Positions 31,171 through 42,962 are shown, counted from the stretch's first letter. The stretch: 64,000 nucleotides of DNA from Micromussa lordhowensis (GCA_964020085.1 OZ026601.1:27387418-27451417), one strand, 5' to 3'. The notes: generated from the letters alone by a model not told the origin. Numbers and translations are program-made.

Positions 31171-31546
31171 GCTCCCCGGTTCAAGCAAACCATTCACCTA
31201 CATTACATGTGCGGCGATTATTTGAATTGTCAGAGTTACTGGACTACTATGTTGCTGTATTATCAGTTGTATGAAGAACTATTTATTGCACTACTTGCCA
31301 GATTCCAAAGGATAATGAACTTACAAGTTCAAATGCGACCTCGTACCTAGTCCATGTCGAAAACAAACAGTGAGCAGACCCTGAGGACGAGATCGGACAG
31401 TCCTTGAATTTGCCGCCATTTTGAATTTACCAGCACGTACTTCAAACAACCCCCAAGAAACACTCACACGAGCAAGTTCCTGGAGTACTGATAATTCGTG
31501 CTAATTACAAATAACATTAATTCACTTTCAATCTGTAGTTGCCAGA

Positions 31547-32689
31547 TCAACAGGGAGCTGATTCGGTCGAAGATCGGCTCACGCTGCAAGAAACCTGTTT
31601 AGGGTTTAACTGCAAGCCGTTCAAACTTCCCAGTTGTACCGTGATTGCCTGGACGCCATCTGGAATTATATTGACATTTGCAATGTTCTTTCCCGAAGTG
31701 TTCTGGAGCGAAGGTTGTGTCGACATTAATTCTTGTCGGTCCATCTTCTCGATATTGTTATTAAAAGTCAGAGAAGTTGGTGGAGGACTTGTAAGAAAGA
31801 GTTCGTCATTTACACAGATTGTCGGCAGCTCTTCGCGATGGCTGCCCGTTGAGTTTGTGGGTTTGTCATCGACAACCGATTTATCCAGTTGCAATGTTAA
31901 TTTCTGCGGCTTGAAATTGGCTTCGCCAGCTTTATCGACTGGCTTTGTCGAGAGCGATGCATCCTCTGGGTCCTTGTAGCAATTTCCGGCTTTCTTAGTA
32001 GAATCCTGCTGTGAATCGTTCGTTTTAAGTTGAGCGTTTTTGGTTGTTACGGATCCCGAAATAAGCCTGTCATTTCTCCTCAATTCGTCCGTATTAAAAG
32101 AAAACGAAACTGGCTTAAAGTCTGTTTTGGAAGTATTTCCAAGGTTGATTGATACGTGCGCAGTTTTCCTCTGGCGAGAAGTCGCGCCACTAAAAGTGTT
32201 TGCTCTGGGTCTTTCAAAAGAACAACTCTCGCGATTGACTAAATTGCTTATATCGCTCCCTCTTCTTGGGTTGCCCGGTTCCCCAGAACAGGTGTTATTT
32301 AAATCGGTAATTTCATCATCATCTTCATGATCATCATCATTATCATCCAAATTACTTTCGCTCGAGCTTCTTTCATCATCTTTATCGTTTTCATCCTTTT
32401 GCGAGTCCTTCCCTATTGCTTTATCGGCCTTCTCCTGCAAGGCTCTTATTGTTTTCATGTCCAAATCAAAACAAGAACTGCGTGTCTCCCCGAAGCGACG
32501 GCTAAGTGGGAGAGTAAGCGACGATGGATCAACCGGTGCAGATCCCTTTCTGTCTGCGTCATTGCTTTCATCGTCTTCACCCTCAGGAGTCGTCTTTAGT
32601 ATTGACGGATCCATGGAGCGTCTTCGTTTTCCGACAGACAGAGGTGACAAGGACATACGGCGTACCGCTAGAAGAGCATTAACAGATTT
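31547..32689 (-). CDS. Kinase last coding exon: calmodulin-binding-like segment and acidic tail
   Basis: Acceptor ...cttttttcag before 32689; 380 residues then stop. It opens KSVNALLAVRRMSLSPLS, continuing the basic helix from the previous exon. With W327, the spacing W-V331-L334-M340 gives a 1-5-8-14 calmodulin pattern. The rest is low complexity with an acidic run (NLDDNDDDHEDDDEITD) and many Ser and Asn, probably disordered. Confidence 0.9.
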   Translation of the reverse strand, partial: KSVNALLAVRRMSLSPLSVGKRRRSMDPSILKTTPEGEDDESNDADRKGSAPVDPSSLTLPLSRRFGETRSSCFDLDMKTIRALQEKADKAIGKDSQKDENDKDDERSSSESNLDDNDDDHEDDDEITDLNNTCSGEPGNPRRGSDISNLVNRESCSFERPRANTFSGATSRQRKTAHVSINLGNTSKTDFKPVSFSFNTDELRRNDRLISGSVTTKNAQLKTNDSQQDSTKKAGNCYKDPEDASLSTKPVDKAGEANFKPQKLTLQLDKSVVDDKPTNSTGSHREELPTICVNDELFLTSPPPTSLTFNNNIEKMDRQELMSTQPSLQNTSGKNIANVNIIPDGVQAITVQLGSLNGLQLNPKQVSCSVSRSSTESAPC

Positions 32690-35056
32690 CTGAAAAAAGA
32701 GATGAACATGGTTCATCAAATGCGTTGAATGGAATATGATTCTTGGTTTTGAGCTGATCCTTACCTATAAATATTTAGTTAAAGCATGGGGGTCTTTTTG
32801 CAGGCATCTTGGAGAATTCGGACGAACTGGGATCGATCACTAACTGGTACCAAACTGGAACGAGGAGAACGCTTTCCGAACCTTCATTGGTTTTGGACCT
32901 TCCAATAGCAAACTAATAAAGACTGATTTTGGATGTGAAATTTTTTTAAGCCGTAGTCGCCATTTTAGTAATGTTAACTCATAATTATGTCTCGCAATCG
33001 TTGATCTTTTATAAGAAATTCCAGTAATCAAATGCAAACAATCCATGACAGGTCCGCATGTAGTTTAAGCTTGTTTACCTTCCACCTTCTCTTCGCCATG
33101 AACGCCTTATGTTTTCCTGTGTTTATCTTCGTCCCTGTGTCGTGTGTGTCCTGAAAATAAGGACACCGCGTTAAAACAAGGCGTTTGCATCTGTGTTGCT
33201 AACAAACAGTTGATCTAGAACATTCAAAACCAAGTGCAGGTCACACTGCAGTCATTTAGGGATATTACGTCTACGAACACACCTAAAACCATAGAAGACA
33301 GAAGAATCAAGACCTTCGCTCAAAGAATTCATTTTATAAATGATGGTACATTTGCTCCATTTGTTGAAGTCTTAAGCTATACAAGTGACGAACTGCACAT
33401 AAAAACACTTTACTAAGCTGAAACAGAGCTCTAAAACCTTACCTTTATCCATGGGTGCTGGAAACACTCTTCTATTGTTAACCGCTCACTGAAAATAAGA
33501 GCAAGGTGTTAGTAATGTGAAACACAAGCATGAAGAGTGAAAGCAGGATTTCCAAGCCACCGCACCGCTGACATTCCCTACAATAATCGATAACTTCTGG
33601 TAGCCTTGCTGTGCCTACTGAAGAGAGTGAAGTAGCCTGTAACCAAGCTCTCTCAGCAGCTGATTTAGTCGAGGGAGGGGTGAGGGTGTGTCAATGAGAA
33701 CTCTCCTGATATAGTGACCAACAAAGCCCATGACTGGACATTGCGCCGCATGGTACTTTACTTTGACTCCTTTATTTGGTCCAAAACCTTGCTACTGAAC
33801 TGTTGTCCTGATTAGTTACCTTGGCTCCTTGACTAGGAGTCCTTCAATAAATTCCATAGCATCATGTGACAAGTCATCGAAACATTCGTCATCAAAATCC
33901 CAGTCAGCTTTTGCCACTTTGACCAGAGTTTGATGATCATCGTCTCCTGAGAATGGCATCAACCCGCTTAATCTACAAACAATACAACGAAGATCCATTA
34001 ATTATTGCTACGCCAGCGATAAAACAAGCAGACCAAGAAGAAGAATAACACGACGAGAAAGGAGGAGAAGGGGGAGAAGGACGAGGGGCAAGTGAACGAC
34101 GAGTAGGAGAAGACGGAGATGGAGGAGGCAGAGAAGGCGGAGGAAGGCGGAGGAAGACGGAGGAAAGAGGAAGTGGAGTGGGAGGAGGAGAACAGGTAAG
34201 AGGAAGAGGAGGAGACAGAGGAGGAGGCGGAGTCGGAAAAGGGGAGAGATGGAGGAGTAGGTGGAGTAGGAGAAGGAGGATGATGAATGAGGTGATGAGG
34301 TGATAGAGGGGATCTGAAAAAGGTGTAGGAAAGAGGAAGAGAAGGAAGTGGAGGAGGTTTTCTTGCAAGTTTCGAAATTCAGCAGTGCGATTCAGCTGTA
34401 CAAATCAATTATTTTCAGCAATCTATCTCTTCGTCCGTTCGTGAGATGCATGCATATTATTGTGATCTGACTTTTAACTTCAAAAAATTGGAGACTGATT
34501 AGTCTTCTGCGTTTTAACCTATTTTAACTTCAAGAAGTAAACGGGCTCAAATTAAGCTTAAAGTCCGATGCGAATCCGCTGTAAATGATAGTCACTGTTT
34601 ACGATTTGAGAACTTAGACCAGCTTTTTTCAGCATTAGAAACATATCTAAACATGTATCACGCACTTTCTTTTGCATACTTACAAAACATACGTGACAAC
34701 ACCCAAACTCCTGAGAAGACGAAAAAAAAAAACAGAGAAAAGAAACAAATTAGCCTTTATTGAATTCCCAATGCCCAGATGACAGGTGCATTAACTTATA
34801 ATAGATAACAAAATGTCCATAATTTGCATTCGAAATACAAATTATGTAATTAGAATTCGGTTTCTTACCATAAGTCACTGGCGGTTGATACAGGCTTCAT
34901 ACGTATAACTTCAGGAGCTAAGAAAAAAAAAGCATCAAGCTAGTATACATTTTTGAAATCCAATGTAATTTTGCTGATTTCATCTGCGGGTTTCCAATGT
35001 GTTAACTGAAAACTGTAGATGTAAGCTATATGCCTGACGAAGACACACGTAACTTT

Positions 35057-35101
<45 letters not shown>

Positions 35102-36477
35102 CGTTGGTGGTTTAATCCCACCCGGGGACGTGTTTTTTCGTTGTTGTTGTTGTTTGGTATTCATTAGCAGACGTCGTTTAATAGATCATTTTCGTATTCT
35201 CGGTATTAATACGAAAATGGTCTATTAAACGACGTCTTGCAACTGAGGCTAATGAGGGGATTCTTTTCAAATGCAACTGCACGAGTCTGTATTACAAGCT
35301 TCTTCCAGTTCCGTACCGAGAATACGAATTTGACCTATTGACCTTTATTCGATCGACCTTTTTTTGCATTTTTTGCAAAGTTCGACTTAGCTAGTGCAAA
35401 GCGTCTTTGATATGAAAGTGGCTTCTGCTCACATGACGATATATCCTCATTTGTACCAAATGTATTTACTTTTTATATGAAAGCGTTTTACTTGCTCTGG
35501 CCAGAAGAAAGAGCCAATAGACCTTTTTACCGATACGGCGGCCATCTTGAATTCTATTGTTTATGGGCTGCCGAGGGGGCAATTGCTGGAAAATTTATCG
35601 TATACACAGCTTTCAGGATAAATTTTTACTGCTTGTCTCTCATATTCCATAACAAATATTACAAGCGTTACATCTTTCCGTCACGATATTTGGCAGTTGT
35701 TCCTGTGGTTATCGAAAAATTATTGTTAAAAGTTATCACGCCACAGTATTCTTTTTAATTATTTCTCATCTGCCCCCTGGGCATCCCATAATTTCCTCGG
35801 AATTCAAGATGGCCGCCGTATCGGTAAAAAGGTCTATTCGGTAATGACCTTTTCTACATTCATATTTTGTCCTGGTCAAAACGAGAGCTATAGTTGGTAA
35901 GTAGAGGATGGTTATGCGGAGAATTAAAATTCCACAACATCATTCCCAGTGCCCTCTCTTCCTCTCTTCATATTTCATTCATGACACCTCTCTCATGAAC
36001 AGGCCATTTGCGAAAAAAATTCATAACAGGTGCCGAGGCTTAGGAGACAAAAACAAATCAAATAATTTCTTCATTCCTCAACCTCAGTGTTATTTTTTTT
36101 AGTTTTTATACTCTAAACCTCGACGCCATGTCTATTTTTGGCCTCTTCAAAACCTCTCACTGACTATTATAACTTTGCTCACACAGGACACAACATTTAA
36201 AATTGGAAAATTAATAAATTTTGACACTAGTATTGCGTAGTTAGAGGGATAATTGATGAGAAAAGCTTCCCTCTTAGCTCTTACCTACAAAGTCCGGAGT
36301 GCCAAACGAAGATTTAACGTCTTCATCTGAATCCAAATTTCTAGCGAGTCCGAAGTCAACAAGCTTGATGTCATTGGTATCCATGCTCACACAGAGAATG
36401 TTTTCTGGCTAAAGATGAAAATGAGATGAATAAGCAAGGGAATAAATTTTGATTTCATACCTAGTTTGGCATCAGAT

Positions 36478-36536
<59 letters not shown>

Positions 36537-39500
36537 CACCCACCCGGGGACGTGTTTTGTCTAAATTTATGAACTGTGTATAACCGTTAATTTTAATATT
36601 ATTACTTTATTATTATTACTTTTTTACCCCCCGGCATTTTCGCATACGTGTTTACACTTTGTAGGAAAGCCCTTCTCAAAATACTGGAGCTGTATGGAAA
36701 CGATGGTAATGTAACTGCAACTAATTAACGAGAAATGATATATTCTCTTGACCTAAAACTGTTATTTTCTTTTTGTCCTTACTTTTAACAGTTAGATGAT
36801 GAGCTTGCATAGAAATCGAGAGCGAATAATGTTATTGTTTTAGTATAAAACTACTTGTCGACCAATGAATTATCTAATCATCTAGAACATCGTCACAGAT
36901 ACTTCGAAAACGCAAAAAAAGCTAGCGGCCGCAATTTTATTTAAAACAATCACACACTGCTACACTACTCACTATCTACAACAAAACAGATAAAGAGTAG
37001 CGCAGCCAATACGAGAACGGCATCTGTGATAGAACGCTAGTATAATTATACTAAACTCAAATAGTACAAAGAGAAAAGTACTTGTCACCTTGAGATCAAG
37101 GTGAACGACATGTCTTCCGTGCATGAATTTTAAAGCTTCAAGGATTTGCCTGACGTAATCAACAGCATCATCCTCCATAAGGTACTCTTCAGCTACGATT
37201 CGCTCGAACAGTTCACCTCCATGGACACTAAAGCAGGTTGAGAAAACAACGTAACACATCTAATGAGAGTTTTTCAACCTTTTTACATCTAGCATCAAAC
37301 CTTGTTTCTATTTATGAGATTCCAAGTTTTGAATGCGTAAATTAAAGCTCGGTTGTTTTTCTATCGATTGCAAAATGGAACTAAAAACAGGTAAACAACG
37401 GCACTGAAAAAGCGTGGACCACTACTGGCAATTCGCAATGTTTGGTCAACAACTACACCAATCTCGTTCTCAGAGCTTCGTTCCCCTTGACCAGCGGTCG
37501 GAAAACGAGAGCTCTGGGAGCAACCATCATGAAAGAACAAAGGAAATAACCGAATTCTGGTTATCCGGCTCACTGCGCATCTGCATCTATGGCGCATGCC
37601 TGAAATGGTTGCTCACAGAGCTCTCGTTTTCGGACCGCTGGTCAAGGGGAACGAAGCTCTGGGAACGAGATTGCAACTACACCTTAAAGATGATTTCCAT
37701 GCGCACTCTAGAGAGTTTGTTTGCGTTTTTGACTTTTTTCATGTAAGACGTCACAAAATGTAACATGCAACTACTTACATGAAGTAAATTCAAAGTTTCA
37801 TGCTAACCGCCATTATGAATATTATTACGCTTTGTGCTTTATTCTTTCTTATATCACTTGCTGAAACAACTTAGCTGTAAAAATCAAGTGAGCGGTTCGT
37901 GACGAATAACAACGATTCGCACTCCATCGAGTGAAACTCGCGAACATTAGAGTGCTGAGACTGCGCAGTAAGGACTGGACATAGAGGGTACTCATTGACA
38001 ATTTAGGCTAAGTAGGTTCACATTAGGTTCTTCTGAAGGAGATTTAGTTGTCGACTACCAGAAAAATAAATAAACTTGGGATTGGTCCTTAAATACAGCA
38101 TTTATTTACAACTATAAATAAATGATAAGCCTAACACAACTGAGAATGTGTCATGTAGTGTTGTCTCTATATCATGAGTTTATAATTTAACTGTGGCCCA
38201 CATACAAGACCTGCTTGATCTTGCTTGACAAAACAGGTTCTTACATTTTGTGGTTTTAACTGATGGGACATTTCTGCCTTCACGTTCTTAAATAACTAGG
38301 TTCTTAATGCGAGTTTTTACTGTACCTCTGTGGTGAAACAATCAGTGACATAAAGTAAGACTTACAGCTCTAAGACCATGACGATTTCAAAAGGCGTCTG
38401 ATATGCATCCACCAGCTCCACAACTTTGTTATGCGGTCCAAGAGAGCGCATGATCTCTATCTCTCGAAGCACGGTTTTCCTGATGTTGTGGTTAGCTGTC
38501 TTGATTATTTTCGCGGCGTATACGTTTCCTTTTGTCTTGTGAGTACACTTCTTAACAGTGCCATAGGAACCTCTGAAAAAAAAGAAAAAAGGATGGAATA
38601 TGTGAGTCGTGCTAATGTTGTGGAGGCGCGATGGCTACAGCTAGGCTGAGGAAATGGGAACAGGTTTATTCGGTTAGCTATACATTGGGTAACCTGGAAC
38701 AGTCAAATGTCAGCGATATGCAGATGTTTCAACTTCCCTGTTATCTAAGGCGGCTGAAAACAGTTTCCAGTACTTTCCAAGACTTACATTTTGATGGGCC
38801 ATTTTACCCACTCGGTATCAGTTGATGTCAAAATTATGGTATCAAACATCTGCTCAATTATTGGTGAACATGTTACTGTCCATTTTGTGGCTCAATAGGT
38901 TACCATAGCAATAGTACGACCTGCTAAAAACGCCCTTAATTTTAGCTTTAAGCGCTCATATCCCTAAAAAGAGCTCGGTGATCCCCATTTTCATTTTTTA
39001 TTATCGAATTGTAATCAGCATGATAAGATGCAACTTTTTGCAAATTTCAAAAAAATTCTACAAGGGGGTTCAGAGCCACCTTAAATTTTCGAACATTTAA
39101 GGTGGCTCTGAACCCCCTACGCAGAAATACCATGACAGAGCTTCTTTAATCATAAGCACTGAAAATATCCCGTCTCAGTCATCTGCTATGCAAGGAATAC
39201 ACTGAGACTATTTATGTTAATGGATTAAAGGTTGCCACTCATAAAAGTAGTAAGATCCAAACTCGCGTAAAAGAGGATCGAGGTATTACATCAATAACAA
39301 GAGAAGATACTATCAAGTTTTTGGGGATCATCAGTTTTCGCTTTTGCCAGATGCTAGGGAATTTGGTGGAATGCTAGAATCGACCCATCAAAGGCTCTCA
39401 AAAGAGATATCCGTTGACTGCTTTCAGGCTTCCGTCCACACTACGCCGGAGAAGTTTGAAAACGCAGCTCTATTTCTACGGTTAGGCCTACCGTTCACAC

Positions 39501-41416
39501 TTATACGTCAAGAAAACGAAGCTTTCCGAAAACGCACTTCAAACAGGAGAAATTTGAAAACTTCCGTGTGGACGGAAACCATTTTGAAAAATTGATGACG
39601 TCACGATAATCGTGTGATTTCGCGGATGACTAAATACTTTCCGTGTTGTTTTGACTCACATTTTCTGACTAATTTGTCGGGACTATCATAACTTCTGGTA
39701 AAAGCCTTAAGTCTAGTTCTGCAGCTTACACTTAAGCTCTAAAGTCCTCGGATTAACGGCTGAAAAGAACTAGATAAGCAGCAGCTTTCGACAATAGCTT
39801 CCTCAAAGTAAACAAGATTACTGAAGGTCTTAACAAGATTGACACGATCTGTGTGTCATTATGATTAATTAAGTTATTGGACGTGGTCCCCTTAAATAAA
39901 ATTTCTCCTGTTTAGAAACTTCCTCATTACTCCATGAAACGTCCTTAATAAAAAGCAGAAAACATCTGGGCTAAAAGTCTGATGAATTTAGCGGACTGTA
40001 TGCTTCTAGCAAAGCCACTAACTGATCCAAAATTATCGCTGGGCAGCTGAAAGGATATATTAGATATCAAAGAGCTACGATGGTCTGCCAGTCCCTGCAC
40101 GGGTTGGCTCCAAATTATCTAAGTTCTAAATTCGAGAGGCGTGAAACCGCATATAAGCTGAGGGATTGAGAATAAAATAAATGTTCCATTGCCGCGCACA
40201 AACTATTATAAAAATAGCTTTAGCTGTAGTGGCGCCATTCTTTGGAACAGTCTTCCTTGCGACTTAAGGGAAGCAGAGTCCATGAGGCAATTTAACCGCC
40301 TACGCAAATGAAATGTCTAAGGCACGGCATTCGTGGAAAGCAGCTTTTTTCTTTTTAATTATTTCCGTTATTGTAAACATTAGGTATTGTATATATAGAT
40401 AGATAGATAAGTGAAGAACGATGAAACATGAAGCAAACTTCTAACTGTTCCGGCTTTAATACGTTTCGTTTCGTTTTAAGCTGACGAATTTTTAAAAACC
40501 GTGTTTTAAATAAAGATTACATAAATAAATAAATAATAAATAGCTCTGTTGAAAATTTGACACAAAGCCGGTAACATACCAAGACCTGCGGGAAGACACT
40601 TCGCTAATTGTAAACATGATCTTAGCTATTTTTTAGCCCTAAGGTTAAATAACCAGGGGAAATTATTACCCAGTCAGATGTTTTTGTTTCAATAAAGAGG
40701 GCTTGTTATGACGGCCATTTTGAGTCGCTTCATTTTTTTCTGTGGTATTTTAGGGTATACTAACTTAACTTACGATAAATTGCTGGTTTTTTTTTAGGAA
40801 AATAACCGCCATTTTTGAAGGTTGGAATTCATTGCAACGCTAAAATAACAAAGAAATAAGCCCGGAATAAGACACTCACTTGCCGATTTCTTTTTCCAGG
40901 TCATAAAACTCATCCACAGTTCCATACTTCACGAATTCTTCCTCCTCTTCTTCTTCGTCTTCCTCTGGTTTTTCTTCCGTTGTTTTGATCACGATGTTGA
41001 TGGCATTCATATCTGCCACTGTGCACGAAATGTAAAAAGATGGCTCACTAATTCTCAATCTTTCATACGTCAAGAAATACTCCTTCCTCGATGAAGTACA
41101 ATATTTCATCCTACAAGAGCTAAGCGCGGTCACTATGGGAGATTCCATCGCCATGTTTCACCAAACAACCTCAAAGCGACCGATGCTATGCCCCATACAC
41201 TGGAGATACTTTACCATATCGGCGCGAAATAACTCCGGAAGCGTTTCATGTGCCAGTAAAAATTCGACCCTTGTCCCCCTAATCAGAGATTATCACGTCG
41301 TATCAGACCCGTATCACGATAACCATGTTTTTCCGTGATAATCTCACGTACTAGATATGTACACAAAAATTATTATACCTGTCCGGTTTTTTCTTTTCCT
41401 CTCCATGTTGTACACG
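31547..41416 (-). CDS. MLCK/titin/DAPK-group Ser/Thr kinase, gene span
   Basis: Eleven coding exons join in frame to about 708 residues counted from the ATG at 41406. Order: acidic N-terminus (EEDEEEEEEE, residues 28-37); kinase domain from about 50 to 303 with glycine loop GKGSYGTV (55-62), AAK lysine (77), HLDLKPEN (167-174), DFG (189-191) and GTPDFVAPEV (207-216); a basic linker KRRWKKSVNALLAVRRM; and a ~365-residue Ser/Asn/Asp-rich tail. HLD in place of HRD and the GTPxFVAPEV form are typical of the MLCK, titin and DAPK branch, and ADWDFDDECFDDLSHDAMEF resembles MLCKs. Such kinases phosphorylate myosin light chain or related targets. No Ig or Fn3 domains were found upstream. Introns hold two tRNA-Asn sequences and several foldback repeats. 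Confidence 0.92.
33079..33150 (-). CDS. Kinase exon: post-kinase basic linker
   Basis: 24 codons, phase 0-0, acceptor ...attttcag, donor GTAAAC. Reads DTHDTGTKINTGKHKAFMAK, then RRWK. Supplies the anchor Trp of the calmodulin-binding-like helix. Confidence 0.9.
33443..33488 (-). CDS. Kinase exon: end of C-lobe
   Basis: 46 bases, phase 2 in and 0 out; reads ERLTIEECFQHPWIK. The Arg (R) and HPW of kinase subdomain XI are present. Confidence 0.92.
33820..33972 (-). CDS. Kinase exon: C-lobe helices
   Basis: 153 bases, phase 2-2. Reads LSGLMPFSGDDDHQTL, then KADWDFDDECFDDLSHDAM and EGLLVKEP. The WDFDDE..FDDLS form resembles myosin light chain kinases. Confidence 0.93.
34046..34345 (+). repeat. 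Purine-rich GGA/GAA tract
   Basis: About 300 bases nearly all A and G on the plus strand, irregular 'ggaggaga' steps. Intronic in the kinase gene, where the minus (sense) strand is polypyrimidine. Confidence 0.9.
34684..34710 (-). CDS. Kinase 27-base micro-exon
   Basis: Acceptor ...gtcttctcag, donor GTAAGT, phase 2-2. Supplies SLGVVTYV between DLW and LLSGLMPF, completing the conserved DxWSLGV..Y.LL helix. Confidence 0.88.
34869..34917 (-). CDS. Kinase exon: APE motif
   Basis: 49 bases, phase 1-2; reads PEVIRMKPVSTASDL and completes the Ala of APE at the junction. Confidence 0.92.
35057..35130 (+). tRNA. tRNA-Asn (GTT), slightly diverged
   Basis: Cloverleaf: acceptor GTCTCCG/CGGGGAC with one T-G pair, D arm, anticodon loop CTGTTAA (GTT). 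The T loop reads TTTAATC in place of TTCRANC, changing a B-box base, and there is a G-to-C change in the variable region compared with the copy at 36479. It may be a weak or dead gene. Antisense within a kinase intron. Confidence 0.7.
35169..35237. repeat. Short foldback repeat
   Basis: The arms agacgtcgtttaatagatca and complement meet near 35203. It begins 38 bases after the tRNA-Asn. Confidence 0.85.
35516..35838. repeat. 323 bp MITE with perfect 39 bp inverted ends
   Basis: Bases 35516-35554 and 35800-35838 are exact reverse complements (aatagacctttttaccgata... and complement). The interior lacks coding signs. Intronic in the kinase gene. Confidence 0.92.
36285..36408 (-). CDS. Kinase exon: catalytic-loop end and DFG
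   Basis: 124 bases, phase 0 in and 1 out. Reads PENILCVSMDTNDIKLVDFG, then LARNLDSDEDVKSSFGTPDF. DFG aspartate and activation segment are intact. Confidence 0.93.
36479..36552 (+). tRNA. tRNA-Asn (GTT)
   Basis: 74-base cloverleaf: acceptor GTCTCCG/CGGGGAC, D arm GCGC/GCGC, anticodon stem TTCGG/CCGAA with GTT, T arm GGTGG/CCACC with loop TTCACAC. No intron. A short T-run (tgtttt) follows, as expected for Pol III termination. Antisense within the next kinase intron. Confidence 0.88.
37089..37227 (-). CDS. Kinase exon: hinge to HLD motif
   Basis: 139 bases, phase 2 in and 0 out. Reads VHGGELFERIVAEEYLMEDD, then EALKFMHGRHVVHLDLK. HLD replaces HRD, as in titin and MLCK-type kinases. Confidence 0.93.
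37459..37673. repeat. Foldback repeat with ~69 bp arms
   Basis: The arms start caatctcgttctcagagctt and end in its near complement, both containing 'ttccccttgaccagcggtc' or its complement. Confidence 0.88.
38366..38572 (-). CDS. Kinase exon: N-lobe
   Basis: 207 bases, phase 2-2. Reads GSYGTVKKCTHKTKGNVYAA, KIIK, then TVLREIEIMRSL and EIVMVLE. Contains the ATP-anchoring Lys and the helix-C Glu (REIE). Confidence 0.93.
39063..39118. repeat. Short foldback repeat
   Basis: The arms agggggttcagagccacctt and complement, 24 bases each, separated by 8 bases. Confidence 0.88.
39426..39625 (+). repeat. Dispersed repeat, copy 1
   Basis: Related in reverse orientation to about 62880-63122. Shared motifs: 'cgtccacactacgccg', 'tttgaaaacgcag', 'gtgtggacgg', 'gatgacgtcacgataatcg'-like. 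Confidence 0.65.
40080..40311 (+). pseudogene. Remnant of a non-LTR retrotransposon reverse-transcriptase C-terminus
   Basis: One frame reads CQSLHGLAPNYLSSKFERRE to a stop; after a one-base shift another reads NVPLPRTNYYKNSFSCSGAI, LWNSLPCDLREAESMRQF. The order 'LHGLAPNYL ... LWNSLP ... F' is typical of the end of metazoan LINE ORF2 proteins. The frameshift and stops show it is dead. Lies in a kinase intron. Confidence 0.75.
40880..41018 (-). CDS. Kinase exon: acidic N-terminus and start of the kinase domain
   Basis: 139 bases, phase 1-2, acceptor ...tttcgtgcacag, donor GTGAGT. Reads ADMNAINIVIKTTEEKPEED, a run of Glu, then FVKYGTVDEFYDLEKEIG. Confidence 0.9.
41379..41416 (-). CDS. Kinase first visible coding exon
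   Basis: 38 bases between acceptor ...attcaacag and donor GTATAA. The frame that joins the next exon reads (x)VYNMERKRKNRT. Translation could start at the Met (41406), or the exon could be internal with further exons upstream. Confidence 0.6.
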
Positions 41417-42962
41417 CTGTTGAATATAAAGAAAGAAACGAGAGAGAAAATTAGCAAGAACTTTGTTCAATTGGTTCAAGAAAAAGTTGAATTTGTCGCA
41501 AGATAATTTACACATCTATTTTCTCTTCATTTCGCTGTTTTTTTCGGGCTCTGTTCTTCGTCACTCGACGCGTTCAATAAGTTCAAAGGGGTTATCCGAT
41601 ACTTCGAATTTTTTTAATGCACGAAAACAAAGTTATCTTAAGTTTCACTTTTTAAGCAACGACGTTCAATAACTATGCTCTCGTAACAACATCATTACAC
41701 AGTTACCGAAGACAGGTAATGAGAACAAAGAAACTTATCAACGAGAAGGGAATTAAAACGTTTCAACTGTTGTAAAGTGGTCCTTAACTTTAGGGAAGAA
41801 GAAAACTAATATAAACACTTCTTGAAACTCGACAAAACTTCCGGCAACAAAAACATACCCCTCACCGAGAAACATTTGGATTAAGAACGCAGTTTAATAA
41901 TTAGAGCTACTTAACGGGAAAAAAACTCTAAGAGATTTATTTAGAGTATGAATTAAATAAGATTAGCACATTTTTTCACAAACAATCTACTTTCAGAACT
42001 ACATGTTGGCATTTGTGGAAACATTCGATCACGTACAGTTAAGAAATGGCTGGTATTTCCAAATTCTCCCCCCCCCCCCCCCCAGCCCATCTGATTCATT
42101 CAACAAAGGCAGCGATATCAAATCTTAATCCCTCTTTTTTAACACACGGACCTGTACTGTTCAGTTTTGGGAAACTCGACTGAAACGAATTAGTGAAACA
42201 CCACTCCTCAATGGAGATGACAAAAATTAATCGACTCTTTTGATGTCAAGGGTCTTAAGTAAGAGGTCCTTAGTTCCCGAATGTCAATCTCTATCGTCAC
42301 TTTTGCCACATAAGAAATTAATTGCCAACGTATGCCGCTTCTTCTGTTTTAATTTCAAAAATACTCCGAAAACATTCTTTCCATATATTTGCTGGTACGT
42401 GAAGGCATTCGCATAACGATTAGAATCCTGGCAGGAATTTTCATCGGCTGATTTTCTTCAGAAATATTACTTTTCAACAAGCGACAAAACCTGGTTACAA
42501 CACTTTGCAGCTTTAGTAAGATTTGAATGATCTCAATTATTCAGTCAACATGGAATCCTATACTCTTTTGAATCCGTGAAAGCTCGGTCCAAATTAAGGG
42601 GCACACACTTGTAGAGTGTACTCCGACTTCAGTAGCATGAACAACTAGGATTGATACGGATTATTGTATTCCGCCTTGAAGCTCGTCCTTCTGTCATCCG
42701 CTTTCACTTAAGGCCACCCTAGCTGAGACGTCGATAGCCAGTAGAGACTGGGCTTGAGCCTGAGAAACCACTGTGTCATCTCTTGTTTTTATGATGACTC
42801 GATCCACTTCATGTGTCTTCAAATTAGGTATTGTGCATTTTGTACGCTAGTTTTGAGATTGCCATTTATGTTTAATAAGCAATCAGTACTTTCAAACCTT
42901 TAGGAAGATATCAACCATATTGACTGCTTATGGTCTCTGAAATCAACCTCGTTGACAAGTCG

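Larger units (their letters stand above)
25897..31546. other. Intergenic region between the kinase 3' end and the WAP 5' end
   Basis: Both genes are on the minus strand, so this holds the WAP promoter side and kinase downstream sequence. No gene was recognised. It contains the repeats listed separately, an (AATA)-rich stretch (27320-27520) and a C16-type run (28837-28852). Confidence 0.5.

Noticed and set aside
31539..31979. 146-residue plus-strand open frame
   Set aside because: It is the antisense shadow of the kinase last exon, which has clear coding support on the other strand.
33973..34368. 131-residue Pro/Ser/Leu-rich minus-strand frame
   Set aside because: It is a translation of the polypyrimidine strand of the GGA/GAA tract and not a protein-like sequence.
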